Source: Planctomycetota bacterium
Lineage (GTDB): Bacteria; Planctomycetota; SZUA-567; H5-PLA8
Assembly: GCA_025355035.1 (NCBI GenBank)
Contig: JANXLS010001080.1
Span: forward strand, 1-7,811
Length of the DNA: 7,811 nt
Direction of reading: 5' to 3'
In this document: piece by piece, positions 6,801 to 7,811 of the stretch
How positions within the stretch are numbered: position 1 is the first letter of the stretch
Layout: each line of letters opens with the position of its first letter
Position numbers and translations under genes: made by a program
Notes under the pieces: model-generated
What the model saw: only the letters and a program-made list of their open reading frames with translations
The model's database searches: none
What the model was told of the DNA's origin: nothing

Positions 6801-7811
6801 GCGTTTGGATCGATACGAACGGTTCGCGCATCGTCTGCGATTTGAAGCACACGATCGATGTCGGCGCGGTCAACACCTTTTCGTGGCATGTGAAAAATCG
6901 CGCGCCGCAACATTTCGATCTGTGGGGTTCTGCCAAAGAAAAGCCGGACGCGGCAGCCAAGGATCTCAAAAAAGAATGGACGCTGATCGCCCATGTCGAT
7001 TCATCGAAATTGAACGATGGTGGAAAACATGGCAGTTCGGTTTACAACGCGGGTGGCAGTCTTGGACACTTTCGCCACCTCCTTTGGGCCAATACAAAAC
7101 AAGGTTCGGGAACCTTCATTTCTGAGATCGACGTTTACGAAAAAGGCAAATGGCAGTTCTCGCCCCAGGGCGATTCGCACTTGCAGCAGGACGTTTTCGC
7201 TCTGCTCGGCAAAACCTCAGCCCCTGCCGCAGCCGATGTCTTGATCGAATGGCTCGACAAAATGGCCGCTGGGAAATTGGATCCGGTGCTGCACCTTGAT
7301 CTGATTGAAGCGGCCGAAGCGCGCAAAGAAGAGAAGCTCGTCAAGCGCATCGACGGGATGAAAAAGTCTTTTCCGGAAAACGACAAGCTCGCTCCGTATC
7401 GAACGACGCTGGTCGGCGGTGATGTTAAAACGGGTGAAGAGATTTATTTATTCCACGCAGCAGGCTGCATGAAGTGCCACAAAATCGGCGGCGAAGGTCA
7501 CGAAGCAGGCAGCGACGTCGGACCGAAGTTGGGCGGTGTCGGGACGCGCTTGAAGCGGGAGAAAATCCTCGAATCGCTGATCGATCCCAGCGCCGTAATC
7601 GTCCCGGGCTACGGCACGACAACGTTCCGCATGACCGACGGGTTGATGGTGACTGGCAGCGTGATCGAAGAAAACACGGAGGAGATCAGCGTCAAACTGG
7701 CTGATGGAAAGACCGAAAAAGTAAAAGTCGCTGACATCAAAAAACGTGCTCAACCCGTATCGCCCATGCCGCCGATGGGACCGGTATTGAAGCCGCGCGA
7801 ACTTCGCGATT
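3860..7811 (+). CDS. Exported PVC-type membrane-bound dehydrogenase with HEAT repeats, discoidin-like domain and C-terminal c-type haem domain (partial at the right edge)
   Basis: There are 1317 codons without a stop; the 3' end is outside the window. Residues 1-33 are a Sec-like signal peptide with Arg9-Arg10 and a hydrophobic core. Residues 45-465 form a beta-propeller like the glucose/sorbosone dehydrogenases. Marks include GHDVHGTIVGPDGKLYWSMG (215-234), LRNPQELAFDEFGNLFTVD (273-291) and DVAFGYDGRMYVCDYGGG (428-445). About residues 485-900 are HEAT-like helical repeats, for example at 554-573, 585-604 and 648-668. About 930-1095 resembles a discoidin (F5/8 type C) fold. The haem domain follows: CMKCH at 1203-1207, then DPSAVIVPGYGTT, a beta-rich segment, and candidate distal Met1303 or Met1306 in SPMPPMGPVLKPRELRD. 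This matches what I recall of TIGR02604 (N-terminal) and TIGR02603 (haem) families. Substrate oxidation with electron transfer to the haem is inferred; the substrate is unknown. It is divergent from the efflux operon. Confidence 0.92.
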   Translation, partial: MFVTVSISRRCALWLATLFALVCFGTVARCGEAKEKMVDENEGIIKGLKLAKGFNASLWTSNKQIINPVSISFDDQNRLYVCETHRFRVGGGLDIREHKYMYLDDIQCKTTADRTAEYEKYKDKFKPGYFTTSKEKIVLLEDTTHSGKADKVSVFAEAFNDPLDGPGVGVCWHDGKLYFACVPKIWELTGANGAGPAEKINTFFDGFGVRISISGHDVHGTIVGPDGKLYWSMGDRGFNVTGHEGQKIVNPFTGGVFRANLDGSDLEQVYFGLRNPQELAFDEFGNLFTVDNNADIGDGARLTYILDGGDTGWHMGWQLLGNRDFSKLAGFGESKHLDPWLEEGLWKSRFDTQPANLLPAAGIITSGPCGFAYAPGTGLPDAYARHFFICDYTSGSSSALHSFVAAEEGAGFTIKDNDKFLTGVTCTDVAFGYDGRMYVCDYGGGWGLPGKGCILAIADPNGIKKPIVEEVRKLFADGIAKLDSKALSASLKHADMRVRQRAQFELAKRGKEGLAALTEAAKTQGDVLGRVHGIWGLGQLAKRESESLNTLVDLLGDSDARVREQAVKVLGDAHFAPATEKILKLLTDPSIRVRTFAAIALGKLKCNTDVPALLDILRENNDKDAYLRHAAVMGLAGTGDAALLHAHMTDSSRAVRLGVLLTLRRLGDPGIAVYLKDSDPLIYAEAVRAIYDVPLTAAMPLLAAEIKRVVATPDAFKQLTPLLFSRILNANYRYGNAEQAPLIAEFAATPAVPESVRMAALEMLEKWEQPTFVDPVLGLPRPALKREKLGVDATIKNSLQTILSENGAISAKAVDMAIAFGVPLTEETLMTFVKDSKRGEELRVASLQQLFLKKSQPLAALLPSLVADGSLKLRVAALAAQLEMDPAAGITAVRSILGTGSPIAANEIKVAMDRTTGPWNALKMGAPSTSDYADASSKMGVVFSCVKEFGEANIKAGVKDGTLPRLNDGLSAKNDDDLENSVWIDTNGSRIVCDLKHTIDVGAVNTFSWHVKNRAPQHFDLWGSAKEKPDAAAKDLKKEWTLIAHVDSSKLNDGGKHGSSVYNAGGSLGHFRHLLWANTKQGSGTFISEIDVYEKGKWQFSPQGDSHLQQDVFALLGKTSAPAAADVLIEWLDKMAAGKLDPVLHLDLIEAAEARKEEKLVKRIDGMKKSFPENDKLAPYRTTLVGGDVKTGEEIYLFHAAGCMKCHKIGGEGHEAGSDVGPKLGGVGTRLKREKILESLIDPSAVIVPGYGTTTFRMTDGLMVTGSVIEENTEEISVKLADGKTEKVKVADIKKRAQPVSPMPPMGPVLKPRELRD
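6647..7144 (+). other. Discoidin-like (F5/8 type C) module inside the dehydrogenase/cytochrome protein
   Basis: This covers about residues 930-1095. Fold-typical signs are a strand with SVWIDTNGSRIVCDL (981-995), then VNTFSWHVKNRAPQHFDLWGS (1004-1024), a WTLIAHVDSS strand (1040-1049), and the closing strand GTFISEIDVYEK (1084-1095). Such modules often bind carbohydrates or other surfaces. Here the module lies between the helical repeats and the haem domain. Boundaries are by eye, and ligand binding is not shown by the sequence. Confidence 0.6.
7430..7811 (+). other. C-terminal c-type haem-binding domain (PVC type), missing its final helix
   Basis: The domain begins at about residue 1191 (GEEIYLFHAAGCMKCHKIGG). 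Cys1203 and Cys1206 would be the thioether attachment sites and His1207 the proximal ligand. GPKLGGVGTRLKREKILESL follows. About 1237-1295 is a strand-rich insert (GTTTFRMTDGLMVTGSVIEE) that is usual in this family and absent from classic small cytochromes c. Met1303 or Met1306 is the likely distal ligand. Covalent haem attachment would require export and a cytochrome c maturation system. Confidence 0.85.

Noticed and set aside
3860..7811. A second haem site or other CxxCH in the long protein
   Set aside because: Only one CxxCH (1203-1207) is present. The other cysteines (for example 82, 108, 171, 181, 606) are not in haem-binding spacing.

Overview
The window most likely comes from the chromosome of a PVC-superphylum bacterium (Verrucomicrobiota or Planctomycetota). 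The main reason is the long rightward gene. It joins a glucose/sorbosone-dehydrogenase-like propeller, HEAT repeats, a discoidin-like module and a C-terminal CxxCH haem domain, a combination expanded in those phyla. The GC content looks moderate by eye. Coding is dense, with two genes starting at GTG. No phylogenetic search was possible, so the assignment rests on domain architecture.

Left half (1-3581, minus strand): a three-gene efflux operon transcribed right to left. The order is a TolC-like outer-membrane channel (3581-1938), a HlyD/MacA-like periplasmic adaptor (1934-387), and the N-terminal part of a MacB/LolD-type ABC ATPase (390 to beyond position 1). The junctions are tight: a 3-nt gap with a strong Shine-Dalgarno in the first case, and an ATGA overlap in the second. 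The products should therefore be made together. The predicted machine is a MacAB-TolC-type tripartite exporter spanning both membranes. The permease is expected just beyond the left edge.

Middle (3582-3859): a 278-nt divergent intergenic region holding the 5' ends of both transcription units. It shows candidate but weak promoters, a small operator-like inverted repeat on the efflux side, a repeated CCGGTT motif on the other side, and a purine-rich tract. There is no convincing gene in it.

Right half (3860-7811, plus strand): one very long open frame, 1317 codons without a stop, running off the right edge. It encodes an exported, multidomain putative dehydrogenase/c-type cytochrome. Judging by the distal-Met motif near the window end, only a short C-terminal helix is missing. 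In such proteins the propeller probably oxidises a sugar-like or other organic substrate, and the haem domain passes the electrons on. The substrate cannot be told from the sequence.

No tRNA, rRNA, CRISPR, insertion sequence or phage feature was seen. The region looks like ordinary PVC chromosome. Its most interesting item is the modular redox protein.
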